Below are positions 45,450-55,400 of a stretch of 64,000 nt of DNA, piece by piece; position 1 is the stretch's first letter, and every line of letters starts with the position of its first letter. Location: positions 18,742 through 82,741 of the forward strand of contig NZ_JAJTWW010000016.1 in NCBI RefSeq assembly GCF_021729135.1, written 5' to 3'. The notes under the pieces are model-generated. The model did not search any database and was not told the DNA's origin. It saw only the letters and a list, made by a program, of their open reading frames with translations. The stretch comes from Brevibacterium daeguense (GTDB taxonomy: Bacteria; Actinomycetota; Actinomycetes; Actinomycetales; Brevibacteriaceae). The translations under genes were made by a program, and so were the position numbers.

Positions 45450-48332
45450 CTACCTCCGGCTCTCGCGCATGAGGACGATGAGGACTGCCAATCCGAGCAG
45501 CGCCGCGACGCCCAACGTGACGCCCGCGATCACCCACCAGGTGTCGCCGAGGATCCCCTCCTGCGCCTGGTTCAGATCCGGAGCGGCCTGCTGCGGCTGC
45601 TGGGGTTCGCCGGCGTAGTCCATGATGTCCGTGGCCACAGCCATTCCCGCGCATTCCCCGAGGAGCGCGCGCAGCATCGGCGAGTCGGAGGCCGCGGTGT
45701 TCGTGTCACCGACCACGAAGTTGAGTTTCACCGACGTGGGTCCCAGCTGCTGTCCGGACCGAGAGGTGGCTGCGAGGTCGAGCGTGACGGTGTAGGTGCC
45801 CGGCTGGGTGAAGGCGAACGCGCCGATTCCCTCACTGCCGGCGTCGAGGTCGGCGGAGTTGGTGGTGTCCGCAAGCAGCGTCAGAAGGCCCGACTCCTCG
45901 CTGAGGATCGCGAAGTGCCCGGGGCCTTCGACCCGCTGCACGGAGACGGTCACCGGCCCGGACACCTCGGTGTCGGAGAGGGCGGTCAGATCCCAGCCGA
46001 GCAGCGGCACACTGCCACGCTCGAGGGTCTCGGTGGCCCACACGGTGGTGCCCTCATCGGCGAACGAATCCAGGCTCGATGTGACGGTGCGGGTCGCGCG
46101 GTCGGGGATCACCACGGTCGCCGAGGTGCCGACACCGGCAGCCGGCGTCCTGCGCATGTCGACGAATTCGGCGGTCAGACCTGCGCCTTGCACCCCGGCG
46201 GTGAGGTTGAGCCGACCGTCACGCACCTGCACCTCGGAGTTCATCGTGGCCGGGCACGGGCGGATCACCGGAGGAGCCTGCTGGACCCGGGTCGCCGGAG
46301 TTGATTCCGTCGGCGAGGGGGTCGCACCCTGGGTGGGAATCGCCCCCTCCGAGGAGCTGGGGTTCGATCCGGGCGCGTTCATCCCGTCGTCCGTCGGGTC
46401 CGAACCGGGCGCATTCATCCCGTCGTCCGTGGGATCCGAACCGGGTGCGTTCATTCCCGGATCGGTGCCGTCGCCGGAATCGTCGGTCGGAACCTTGCCG
46501 TTGACGCCGGTGTCCTCGCTGTCGTCATCGCCGCCGGAACCTTGGTCTCCGGGTCCGGGTTCAGGCGTGGCAGGAAACTCGATCTCCGGAGGGTCTTCGC
46601 AGCTGACGGATTCGACGACGTCTTCCCGAACGTTGCCGATGATGATCTTGCTGACGGTGGGTTCCTCGTCGATATAGGAGCCGAGAGCTTGGTCCCCGTA
46701 AGCGAACGTGCGGACACCGACCGCCAGGCAATAGACGCCGTTCTTGGTGAAACCCCACGAGGCGTGGGCGTCCCGTGTCGGGATCGGTCGGTGATAAACG
46801 TCAGACGTCTGGTCCTCGCGGACCATGCGCTCGTTGTAACCGTGTTCGTGGAAGATTCCCGGGGGGCGACGATTCGAGTTCCGGTAGACCAGTGCCGCCT
46901 CCTCAGGAGCATCGAAGAGCTGGAACCGGACGCCTGCCCAGTCGTTGCCGGCTCCCGCGAAGCTGGTGAAATCGAGGCCAGGACCGTGCTGGAACCGGAC
47001 ATTCCTCATCGGGTCTGGTTCCTGATTCTGGGCGCCTTCATCGGTGCTGCCTTCGCCAACACCTCCGTCACCCGCTACGTCTTCAGCGGTACCGGCATCG
47101 TCGCTGCCGATCTCGGATTCGTCGTCAAGGGCATCCATCTTCGGAATGACCGGATCGAACTCCTTCATCTCCTCAGGCAGCAGCGGATTCGAGGAGCCGT
47201 TCGGGCCCTCCAGCTTTCGCTCGCCGGTAAATGCCTCGGGATCCTCGGCGCAGGGGGCGACGGTCTGGATCTCGTCGTCGTGGTCTCCAAAGACGAAGGT
47301 CAGCACCTGCTCCGAGCGGGCGCCGTTGGGGACCAGGGGTGACCCGTCCGCATCCGCGCGCTCGTCGGTCGATCGCGATTCGACGGCGACACAGATGCGC
47401 TGCAGCGGGGCGTCGGCCGGCTCGGAGCCAGCCGCATCGGATTCGGCTTCGGTTCCGGGAGCATCATCGTCGTCCCCGTCGTCCTTGCGGTTCTCCTCGG
47501 CGTCGTCGGAGTTCGCATCGTCGGTCTCCCCGAGCTTCTCGTCCTCGGTCTGGTCCTCGTCCTCGGCGCCGCCGAGCTCCCTGTCCTGGGTGCTGCCAAG
47601 GTCATCGCCCCCGGCCTCGTCACCCTGGGTTTCGCCGAGCTCGTCGTCGTTGTTCGGCTCGCGGGCGTCAAGGTTCAGCTCGGGACTGAGAGTCCAGGTG
47701 CTCGTGAAGTCGTGGTCGATGTCGAAGGCCCACAGCTCCTCGGAGGCGTCGTCGTAGGCTTCGAGCTGAGGGACGTCTCCCGTTGCAGTGCCACCGTCCT
47801 GGGAATCCTCGTTCTCTTCAGAACTTTCGGAATCCTCGCGGTCCTCGTTCGATGCGCCCCGCGAATCGACCCGCGCGAGCGTCCTCGTCCGATCGCCGTC
47901 CCTGCCGAGGTGCTCCTCGACGGTCAGGCTTCCGCCGGCGATGCGCGTGATGGCGAATGAGTAGGGCTGGTCCAGCTCTTTGCTGTACTGCGGGCGGAAT
48001 GCGAACTCGCCCTGAGCCGAGTCACCGGGAGCGTCCTGATCAACCAGGTAGACGGGGTTCTTGCCGTCGCTCTGCCCGTCGCGCCCGAACTCGAGCATGC
48101 CATCGCCGACTCTGACCTCAGCGCTGTCGAGCAGGATCGGTTCGACCGCCTCGGCGTCCTCGGCCTCCTCGGACTCCTGGGGCGAAGCCGGTGCCGAAGC
48201 CGGAGGGGAAGCCGGTGCCGAAGCCGGAGTGGATGCGTGGACGGGTGCGGTGGTGCCGACTCCCGGGAGCACGACGGCAACAGCAATCGCGCAGGCCGAG
48301 AAGAACGCGGCACACGAGGGGAGGCGTTTCAC
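45450..48332 (-). CDS. Large secreted, C-terminally anchored acidic surface protein (ABC-associated-repeat type)
   Basis: A 960-residue secreted protein. A signal peptide (about 1-33) ends in an Ala, Ser, Pro-repeat; a strongly acidic Asp, Glu and Asn-rich region covers about 165-320. Two modules, about 455-600 (with HASWGFTKNGVYCLAVGV) and 690-875 (with EGIGAFAFTQPGTYTVTLDL), resemble the actinobacterial surface-anchored repeat found next to metal ABC transporters. They are joined by tandem 12-residue repeats. A transmembrane helix at about 932-952 and RESRR anchor the C-terminus. No LPXTG motif. No ABC transporter is adjacent; the coupled gene is a lytic transglycosylase. Function unknown. 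Confidence 0.75.
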   Translation of the reverse strand: MKRLPSCAAFFSACAIAVAVVLPGVGTTAPVHASTPASAPASPPASAPASPQESEEAEDAEAVEPILLDSAEVRVGDGMLEFGRDGQSDGKNPVYLVDQDAPGDSAQGEFAFRPQYSKELDQPYSFAITRIAGGSLTVEEHLGRDGDRTRTLARVDSRGASNEDREDSESSEENEDSQDGGTATGDVPQLEAYDDASEELWAFDIDHDFTSTWTLSPELNLDAREPNNDDELGETQGDEAGGDDLGSTQDRELGGAEDEDQTEDEKLGETDDANSDDAEENRKDDGDDDDAPGTEAESDAAGSEPADAPLQRICVAVESRSTDERADADGSPLVPNGARSEQVLTFVFGDHDDEIQTVAPCAEDPEAFTGERKLEGPNGSSNPLLPEEMKEFDPVIPKMDALDDESEIGSDDAGTAEDVAGDGGVGEGSTDEGAQNQEPDPMRNVRFQHGPGLDFTSFAGAGNDWAGVRFQLFDAPEEAALVYRNSNRRPPGIFHEHGYNERMVREDQTSDVYHRPIPTRDAHASWGFTKNGVYCLAVGVRTFAYGDQALGSYIDEEPTVSKIIIGNVREDVVESVSCEDPPEIEFPATPEPGPGDQGSGGDDDSEDTGVNGKVPTDDSGDGTDPGMNAPGSDPTDDGMNAPGSDPTDDGMNAPGSNPSSSEGAIPTQGATPSPTESTPATRVQQAPPVIRPCPATMNSEVQVRDGRLNLTAGVQGAGLTAEFVDMRRTPAAGVGTSATVVIPDRATRTVTSSLDSFADEGTTVWATETLERGSVPLLGWDLTALSDTEVSGPVTVSVQRVEGPGHFAILSEESGLLTLLADTTNSADLDAGSEGIGAFAFTQPGTYTVTLDLAATSRSGQQLGPTSVKLNFVVGDTNTAASDSPMLRALLGECAGMAVATDIMDYAGEPQQPQQAAPDLNQAQEGILGDTWWVIAGVTLGVAALLGLAVLIVLMRESRR
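46371..46460. repeat. 36-bp tandem repeat in the surface-protein gene
   Basis: Two full 36-bp units (46371-46406 and 46407-46442) plus half a third unit (46443-46460). They encode the in-frame 12-mer DPTDDGMNAPGS in the linker between the two repeat modules of the surface protein. Likely variable in length between strains. Confidence 0.85.
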
Positions 48333-48518
48333 AGGCGTCGAAGCTCTCTTTCAGGGCTGGGGATCCGACAGAGACAGTCAAAACCAGCCAAGTGAACGGA
48401 ATGCCAACTGGGGATCACGAAGGCGGAGCCATGGCTGGGAAAATTGTACTCATTCAGTTGCATTCTGCACGATTTTCATGGAATCGTCATCCGATTCCGG
48501 AAGTATTCGAGGATGAGC

Positions 48519-49115
48519 ATGAGCACCACCGGGATCGTCCTTGTCCTCGGGCTCTCGATCCTGCTTGCTGTGCTCGCAGTCTTCGTGATGCTCGTACACC
48601 GGAAGTCGGCCCGCGACGCTGCCGATGCCGCGAATCGAAATCCCGCCGATGCCGCCGACTTGAATGAGTCCGCCGCCTCCCCGGACCCTGCTACCCCGGA
48701 CCTTGCCACCCCGGACCTTGCCGCCCATGATTCTGGCACCGATGATTCAGCCGGCCCGGTCCTCGACCCGCGCGACCGGGAGGAGCTCGAAGACCTCGAG
48801 CGCCGGGTCCTCGAGGAACTGTCGGAAGCGGAGCACGATGAACTGTTCCACGCCGTTCTCGACCGCATCAAGCGCAGCGTCCCGATCCGCTCCGTGTCGC
48901 CCGATGCCCTGCGCCACGCGATCGCGCTGGGCTTCGCCGACGGGTTTCGCGTACTCGTCGATTCCAGCGATCAGCGACTGGCCCTGCGCCTGCTCAGCCT
49001 GAGCCAGCGCCATGAGGCCCGCCTCCACTGGGCGGAGTGGCGGGAGCGGGGAGTCGCGCTGGGCCTGGCATTCGGCCGCGTCGAGATCGAGGTCATCGCC
49101 ATCGCCGAGGCGTGA
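48519..49115 (+). CDS. Hypothetical membrane-anchored acidic protein
   Basis: About 198 residues. An N-terminal transmembrane helix (residues 3-25, GIVLVLGLSILLAVLAVFVMLV) is followed by an Asp, Ala and Pro-rich linker containing repeated PDLATPDLA units. A cytoplasmic helical domain (about 95-195) has ELEDLERRVLEELSEAEHDELF and a Leu, Arg-rich end. I chose ATG 48519 (GAGG 6 nt upstream) over ATG 48513. I do not recognise the family. It diverges from the surface-protein gene and converges with narI. Confidence 0.6.
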   Translation: MSTTGIVLVLGLSILLAVLAVFVMLVHRKSARDAADAANRNPADAADLNESAASPDPATPDLATPDLAAHDSGTDDSAGPVLDPRDREELEDLERRVLEELSEAEHDELFHAVLDRIKRSVPIRSVSPDALRHAIALGFADGFRVLVDSSDQRLALRLLSLSQRHEARLHWAEWRERGVALGLAFGRVEIEVIAIAEA

Positions 49116-49144
49116 GCGCCGGGTGGCGCCGCGTGTTCCGGCCA

Positions 49145-49215
49145 GTAGAGTGCGACTTCTTCAGGAGAGTAGGACTCATCGAAGTCGCACGACCTCTGAA
49201 CATGTCGCACTCTAC
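49145..49215. repeat. Nested inverted repeats between a hypothetical gene and narI
   Basis: Arms GTAGAGTGCGAC (49145-49156) and GTCGCACTCTAC (49204-49215) are a perfect 12-bp inverted repeat. A second perfect 10-bp pair, GTGCGACTTC (49150-49159) and GAAGTCGCAC (49181-49190), uses part of the same left arm. The two hairpins are mutually exclusive. The element lies between convergent genes and may serve as a bidirectional terminator. Confidence 0.7.
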
Positions 49216-49276
49216 GTCCGCGCGCCCCGAAGTAGCTCCACGTCCGGACCTCGGGCTCGCGCCCCGGGCCCGACCG

Positions 49277-50107
49277 TCAGCGGGTGCGAGATCGGGTGGA
49301 GCCGCGAGCACGGTCCTGGGTGCCGATCGGCTCCCATCCGCGGCGGATGGGCACCATGCCAGCGGTGTCCTTCGAATCCCTGGACCGGTAGACGATGTAG
49401 GGCCGGAACAGGTAGTGCACCGGCGCGGTGAAGGCGTGGACCAGACGGGTGAAGGGCCAGATCGCGAACAGCGCCATCCCGAACAGCGCGTGCGTCTGGA
49501 ACCCGATGCCGGAAGCCGCCATCGCCTGCACGTCCGGCTGCAGGATCCAGATCGACCGGAACCACGGCGAGACGGTCTGGCGATAGTCGACCGGCGTGGT
49601 GTCGAACACCGAGATGATCGTGACGCCCAGGCCGGTCAGCAGCGCGGCGACGAGCATGACGTACATGAACTTGTCGTTCTTCGTCGTCGCCATGAACACG
49701 GGTCCCGTGGTGCGCCTGCGGTAGATCAGCATCACGATCCCCACCAGTGTGCCGAAGCCGGCGACGAGGCCGATGCCCAGAGCCATGATGTGGTACGCGT
49801 GCTCGGACAGCCCGGCGGCGTCCGTCCAGGACCGCGGGATCACCAGGCCGACGAGGTGCCCGACCAGCACGGCGAGGATGCCGAAGTGGAACAGCGGCGA
49901 GGCGATCCGCAGGATGCGGGACTCGTACAGCTGGGACGATCGGGTGGTCCAGCCGAACTGGTCGTACTTGTAGCGCCAGATGGTGCCGCCGATGACGATC
50001 GCCAGCACAATATATGGCAGCGCTCCCCACAGCAGAATGTCCCAGACTCCGACGTCGACGGCCTCCGGCGCGGGCGCGGCCAGCAGCACCGGTGCAGACT
50101 GCATCAT
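49277..50107 (-). CDS. narI: Respiratory nitrate reductase gamma subunit NarI
   Basis: Membrane cytochrome b subunit (276 residues, five helices) that oxidises quinol and passes electrons through two hemes b to NarH. Heme-ligand histidines lie in SPLFHFGILAVLVGHLVG and in FQTHALFGMALFAIWPFTRLVHAF (quoted in part). The last 30 residues are a polar cytoplasmic tail. It is the last gene of narGHJI, overlapping narJ by 4 nt. The energy-conserving quinol side faces outward. Confidence 0.95.
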   Translation of the reverse strand: MMQSAPVLLAAPAPEAVDVGVWDILLWGALPYIVLAIVIGGTIWRYKYDQFGWTTRSSQLYESRILRIASPLFHFGILAVLVGHLVGLVIPRSWTDAAGLSEHAYHIMALGIGLVAGFGTLVGIVMLIYRRRTTGPVFMATTKNDKFMYVMLVAALLTGLGVTIISVFDTTPVDYRQTVSPWFRSIWILQPDVQAMAASGIGFQTHALFGMALFAIWPFTRLVHAFTAPVHYLFRPYIVYRSRDSKDTAGMVPIRRGWEPIGTQDRARGSTRSRTR

Positions 50108-50802
50108 GCCTGGCTCCTCTCGGTCAGCGGCAGCAGCCGCGGGTCATAGGGATCGAGTCCCACCGACTCCGTCGGCGGTCCGTAGCCGGCCATGGCCATG
50201 ACCGCCTGGCGCTCCTCCGGTGAGACGCCGGGCAGCGTCGAGCACACCAGCGCGAGGACGCCGCGGTGGGGCAGTCCGTCGTCGCGCAGTGCCAGCCGCA
50301 GCAGCTCCAGGGACGGCCGGTACCGCTGCAGGAGCTCGTAGCCGTCGACCGGTGAGATCCGGGCGGTGAATTCGAGCACGAGGGGCAGGTAGTCGGGCAG
50401 CTCGGAGTCGTCGAGCTCCGCGCCGCAGGACCGGTAGACCTGCTTGAACGCCGCCAGCGCCTCACCGCGCCTGCGGGTGTCGCCGTCGGTCCAGTAGGTC
50501 AGGTGCAGGCTGTGCCGCCGCGACAGGTCGAACTCCTGGACGTAATCGGCCTGCACGTCCTGGAGCGGGCGTTCGGTGAGCCAGGCGAACAGCTCGTCGA
50601 CCTCGCCCAAGTCCGCGCCGACCTCCTCCAGGGCGCCCCGCACCATCGGAAGCCGGCCGAGCAGCTCCTCGTTCGGGTAGCTCAGCAGCACGGCGGCGGC
50701 CTGTCGGATGACAGCGCTGCGGGCGGGGTTGCGGGCCCGGGACGCACCCGGGTCCACAGTGCCCTTGCCGGGCTTGCCCAGGAGCTTCTCGAGCAGACTC
50801 AT
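50104..50802 (-). CDS. narJ: Nitrate reductase assembly chaperone NarJ
   Basis: A 232-residue cytoplasmic chaperone needed for molybdenum-cofactor insertion into NarG and for membrane attachment; it is not part of the mature enzyme. The family block LQDVQADYVQEFDLSRRHSL near residue 75 and the following YWTDGDTRRRGEAL are conserved. The N-terminal 25 residues are a variable extension. It overlaps narH and narI by 4 nt each, so the four genes are one coupled operon. Confidence 0.93.
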   Translation of the reverse strand: MSLLEKLLGKPGKGTVDPGASRARNPARSAVIRQAAAVLLSYPNEELLGRLPMVRGALEEVGADLGEVDELFAWLTERPLQDVQADYVQEFDLSRRHSLHLTYWTDGDTRRRGEALAAFKQVYRSCGAELDDSELPDYLPLVLEFTARISPVDGYELLQRYRPSLELLRLALRDDGLPHRGVLALVCSTLPGVSPEERQAVMAMAGYGPPTESVGLDPYDPRLLPLTERSQA

Positions 50803-52484
50803 CGCGAGTGCCCCTCCTCATGGTCCTTGGGAGGGAACAGCCCCTGCGGGGCGCCGCGGCCGTCCCAGTTGAGCAGGTTGACCCTGCCCGCCAACTTCTC
50901 GTTGCCCGTCGGGTCGCCGCCCTGCTGGCGAGCCTGCAGGGCGTTGAAGTTCTCCACCGCAACCGGCATGGGCGTGCCGGATGCCTCGCCGAACACGCCG
51001 GTCTGGCCCATCCCGCCCATTCCCGGGCCGCCGTCCACGTCGAGCGAGCAGCCGATCTCCTCGAGGTTGTGGGCATCCTCGATGTGGGCGGTCGGGATGA
51101 CGTAGCGCTCGTCGTACTTCGCGATCGCCATCAGCCGGTACATCTCCCGGATCTGCGAGCCCGTCATCCCCACGGCCTCGGCGATCGACTCGTCCGGCTC
51201 GTCGTCGAGGGCGATGTCGCGCATGTACGAGCGCATCGCCGCCAACCGGCGGAGCACGAGCGTGATGATCTCCGTGTCGCCTGCGGTGAAGAGCTCCGCG
51301 AGGTATTCGACGGGGATGCGCAGCGACTCGATCGCGCCGAACAGGTTGTCCGCGTCCTCGCCGTCGTGTCCCTGATCCTTGAGCAGGTCCACGACCGGCG
51401 ACAGCGGCGGCACGTACCAGACCATCGGCATGGTGCGGTACTCCGGGTGCAGCGGCAGCGCGACCCGCAGCTCCTTGGCCAGCTTGTACACGGGCGAGCG
51501 CTGCGCGGCGTCCAGCCAGTCCTCGGCGATCCCGTCCTCGCGGGCCGCGGCGAGCACCTCGGGATCGTGCGGATCGAGCAGGATGTCGAGGTGGGCCTCG
51601 TAGAGGTCGCGCTCGTCGGGAGTGGCGGCCGCCTCGGTGACCCGGTCGGCGTCGTAGAGGAACAGCCCGATGTAGCGCAGCCGTCCCACGCAGGTCTCCG
51701 CGCACACCGTCGGGATGCCCACCTCGATGCGCGGATAGCAGAAGGTGCACTTCTCCGCCTTGCCCGACTTGTGGTTGTAGTACATCTTCTTGTACGGGCA
51801 GCCGGTGATGCACTGCCGCCATCCGCGGCACCGGTCCTGGTCGACGAGCACGATCCCGTCCTCGCTGCGCTTGTAGATCGCGCCGGAGGGGCAGGAGGCC
51901 ATGCACGAGGGGTTGAGGCAGTGCTCGCAGATCCGGGGCAGGTAGAAGGCGAAGGTCTGCTCGAACTCGAACTTGATCTTGTCCTCGGACTCCTTGCGCA
52001 CCTTCTCCACGATCGGGTCCAGATGACCCATCTCCGGAGCGCCGCCGAGGTTGTCGTCCCAGTTCGCCGACCACTCGATCTTCATGTCATCGCCGGTGAT
52101 CAGCGACTTGGGGCGGGCGACGGGGAAGTCGTCCCCGGCCGGCGCGTGGAGCAGGTTCTCGTAGTCGTAGGTCCACGGCTCGTAGTAGTCGTCGAGCTCT
52201 GGCTGGACGGGGCTGGCGAAGATCCCGAACAGCTTCTGCAGCCGGCCCCCGGACTTGAGCTTGAGGTTGCCGCGCCGGTTGAGCTCCCAGCCGCCCTTCC
52301 ACTTCTCCTGGTCCTCGTAACGGCGGGGATAGCCCTGCCCGGGCCGGGTCTCGACGTTGTTGAACCAGACGTATTCGGTGCCGGCGCGGTTGGTCCACGC
52401 CTGCTTGCACGTGACCGAGCAGGTGTGGCACCCGATGCATTTGTCGAGCGCCATCACCATCGCCACCTGGGCCATGACTCGCAT
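50799..52484 (-). CDS. narH: Nitrate reductase beta subunit NarH (iron-sulfur)
   Basis: A 561-residue cytoplasmic electron-transfer subunit with one [3Fe-4S] and three [4Fe-4S] clusters. Cysteine clusters are DKCIGCHTCSVTCKQAW near residue 15, CEHCLNPSCMASCPSG, CRGWRQCITGCPYKK (Trp replaces Cys in the [3Fe-4S] site, as in NarH) and KCTFCYPR with CAETCVG. The ATG at 52484 overlaps the narG stop as TGATG. Upstream is narG, downstream narJ. Confidence 0.96.
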   Translation of the reverse strand: MRVMAQVAMVMALDKCIGCHTCSVTCKQAWTNRAGTEYVWFNNVETRPGQGYPRRYEDQEKWKGGWELNRRGNLKLKSGGRLQKLFGIFASPVQPELDDYYEPWTYDYENLLHAPAGDDFPVARPKSLITGDDMKIEWSANWDDNLGGAPEMGHLDPIVEKVRKESEDKIKFEFEQTFAFYLPRICEHCLNPSCMASCPSGAIYKRSEDGIVLVDQDRCRGWRQCITGCPYKKMYYNHKSGKAEKCTFCYPRIEVGIPTVCAETCVGRLRYIGLFLYDADRVTEAAATPDERDLYEAHLDILLDPHDPEVLAAAREDGIAEDWLDAAQRSPVYKLAKELRVALPLHPEYRTMPMVWYVPPLSPVVDLLKDQGHDGEDADNLFGAIESLRIPVEYLAELFTAGDTEIITLVLRRLAAMRSYMRDIALDDEPDESIAEAVGMTGSQIREMYRLMAIAKYDERYVIPTAHIEDAHNLEEIGCSLDVDGGPGMGGMGQTGVFGEASGTPMPVAVENFNALQARQQGGDPTGNEKLAGRVNLLNWDGRGAPQGLFPPKDHEEGHSR

Positions 52485-55400
52485 CAGTAACGGACCTCCT
52501 GAGAGCGCTTGCGGACCACGGAGACGATGTCGCGCTGATTGCCGGTGGGCCCGAGGTAGTTGAAGGCCCAGGACAGGTGCGCGTAGCCGCCGACCATGTG
52601 GGTGGGTTTGACGAGGATGCGGGTGACCGAGTTGTGGATGCCGCCGCGCCGGCCGGTCGCCTCGGACTTGGGCACGTCGATGACGCGCTCCTGGGCGTGG
52701 TGGACGTAGACGACTCCCTGCGGCATCCGGTGGCTGACGATCGCCCGGGCGACGTAGACGCCGTTGGTGTTGACGCACTCGACCCAGTCGTTGTCGGAGA
52801 CCTCGATGAGGGCCGCATCCTGCGGGCTCATCCACACCGAGGTGCCGCCTCGGGCCAGTGACAGCATGAAGAGGTTGTCCTGGTATTCGGAGTGGATCGA
52901 CCACTTGTTGTGCGGGGTCAGGTACCGCAGCGCCACCGACAGCTCCCCGCGCTGCCCGAGCTTGGGCTCCCCGAACAGCCGGTTCATGTCGAGCGGCGGT
53001 CGGTAGATCGGCAGCATCTCGCCCATGTCCTTCATCCAGTCGTGGTCGAGGAAGAAGTGCATCCGACCGGTCAGCGTCCGGAAGGGGGTGAGGCGCTCGA
53101 TGTTGATGGTGAACGGCGCGTACCTGCGCCCGCCGGTCTCCGAACCCGACCACTCCGGGGAGGTGATCACCGGCACCGGCGCGGCCTGGGTGTCCGCGAA
53201 GGTGATGTGCTTCTCCTCCGACCCGCGGGCCAGGTCGGTCAGCTGCACGCCGGTGCGCCGTTCGAGCTTCTCGAAGCCCTGGACGGCCAGCTCGCCGTTG
53301 GTGGTGCCGGAGAAGGCGAGGATCGCCTCGGCCATCCGGGCATCGGTGTTGATCGCCGGACGGCCGGCAGCCGCGCCGCTGTCGAACACGCCGTGCTTGC
53401 GTGCGAGCTGCGCGACCTGCTCGGACACGTCGTAGGTGATGTTCTTGGTGGTCAGGCCGAGCTTGTCCGCCAGCGGCCCGACCGCGAGGAACTTCTCGCC
53501 GATCGCCGTGAAGTCGCGCTCGACGATCTTGAGCTCGGGCAGGTTCTTCCCGGGCACGGCCGGCACGTCGGTGCCCTTCCAATCGGGCGCGTGCCCGCCC
53601 GGCTGGGCGAGCTGCCCGGGGGTGTCATGGGTGAGAGCGGTGGCGACCAGATCCTTGCGGACGCCGAGGTGGGTCTTGGCCTGGCGCGCCACCTCCTCGG
53701 ACAGGAGGCGGAACAGATCGTAGTCGGTCTTCGACTCCCACGGCGGGGAGATCGCCGGGGAGAAGGCGTGGATGTAGGGGTGCATGTCCGTGGTGTTGAT
53801 GTCGTGCTTCTCGTACCAGGTGGCGGCCGGGAACACGACATCGGACAGCAGGGTGGAGCTGGTCATCCGGAAGTCGGCGGACACCAGCAGATCGAGCTTG
53901 CCGATCGGCGCCTCCTCGTGCCACGTGACGTCCTCCGGCTTGGACTCGGAGTGGTCCTCGCCCATGACGTTGTGGTGGGTGCCGAGCAGGTGCTTGAGGA
54001 AGTACTCCTCACCCTTGGCCGAGGAGCCCAGCAGATTGGAGCGCCACAGCACCAGGGTGCGCGGCCAGTTCTGGGGTGCGTCGACATCCTCGACAGCGAA
54101 CCGCATCTGCCCGGCCTTGAGCCGATCGGCGATCCACTGGGCCTCGTTGTCCGCCTCGCCACGGGCGACGCCGTCGATCGCGGCGTCGGCGGCGTCGAGG
54201 GAGTTCTCGTCGAACTGCGGGTAGAACGGCATCCAGCCGAGTCGGGTCGACTTCGCGATCACGTCGGCCGTGTGCATGCCCGTGAGGTGGCCTTCGGCCA
54301 GCGGGGACTGCAGCGAGTCGGAGGAGTAGCCGTCGGACCGGAACTGGTCGGTGTGCATGTACCAGAACGCGGTGCCGATCATGAATCGGGGCGGACGGGT
54401 CCAGTCGGTGGCCGCCGCCATCGCCGACCACCCGGTGATCGGTCGGGCCTTCTCCTGCCCCACATAGTGGGCCCAGCCACCGCCGTTGCGGCCCTGGCAG
54501 CCGGTGAGGATGAGCATGGCGAGGATCGCCCGGTAGGTGACATCGCCGTGGTACCACTGGCAGATGCCGGCACCCAGGATGATCATCGACCGGCCCTTGG
54601 ACTTCTCGGAATTGGCCGCGAACTCCCGGGCGATGCGCGTGACCGCCTGCGCGGGCACGGAGGTGATCTCCTCCTGCCAGGCCGGGGTGTAGGGAGTGCC
54701 GACGTCCTCGTAGTCGGCGGCCCAGTCCCCGGGAAGCCCGGGACGGCCCACGCCGTACTGGGCGAGCATGAGGTCGAAGACGGTCGTGACCTTCCGGCCG
54801 GCGACCTCCGCGACGGGCACGCCCCGGGAGATCACCGAGCCTTCGCCGGTGGCGTCGGTGAATGCCGGCAGGTGGACGGGGCTGGTCGTTCCCCCGTAGG
54901 TCGCCGAGTCGGCCATCGACAGGGCCGGACGGATGCCCTGCAGGTCGAGATTCCACCTGCCCTCGTCCTGCTCGTTGTACCGGAATCCCAGCGAGCCGTT
55001 GGGCACGACAGGGGACCCGGAGTCCCGGTCGATGAGGACCGTCTTGAACTTCGGGTCCGGGGCTGCCGCCTCGGGCCCGCCGAGGTCGGCAGCGGTGAGG
55101 AACTTGCCGGGCACCACGGTGCCATCGGCCCGCTCATCGAGGGTGACGAGGAACGGCAGGTCGGTGTACTGGACCACGTAGTCCTCGAAGAAGGGCACTC
55201 GCCGGTCGACGAAGTTCTCCTTGAGGATGACGTGTCCCATCGCCATCGCGAGCGCGGCGTCGCTGCCGGCCTGCGCCGGCAGCCACTCATCGGCGAACTT
55301 CGTGTTGTCGGAGTAGTCCGGGCTGACCGAGACGACCTTGGTGCCCTTGTAGCGCGCCTCGACCATCCAGTGGGCGTCCGGGGTGCGGGTGACGGGAACG

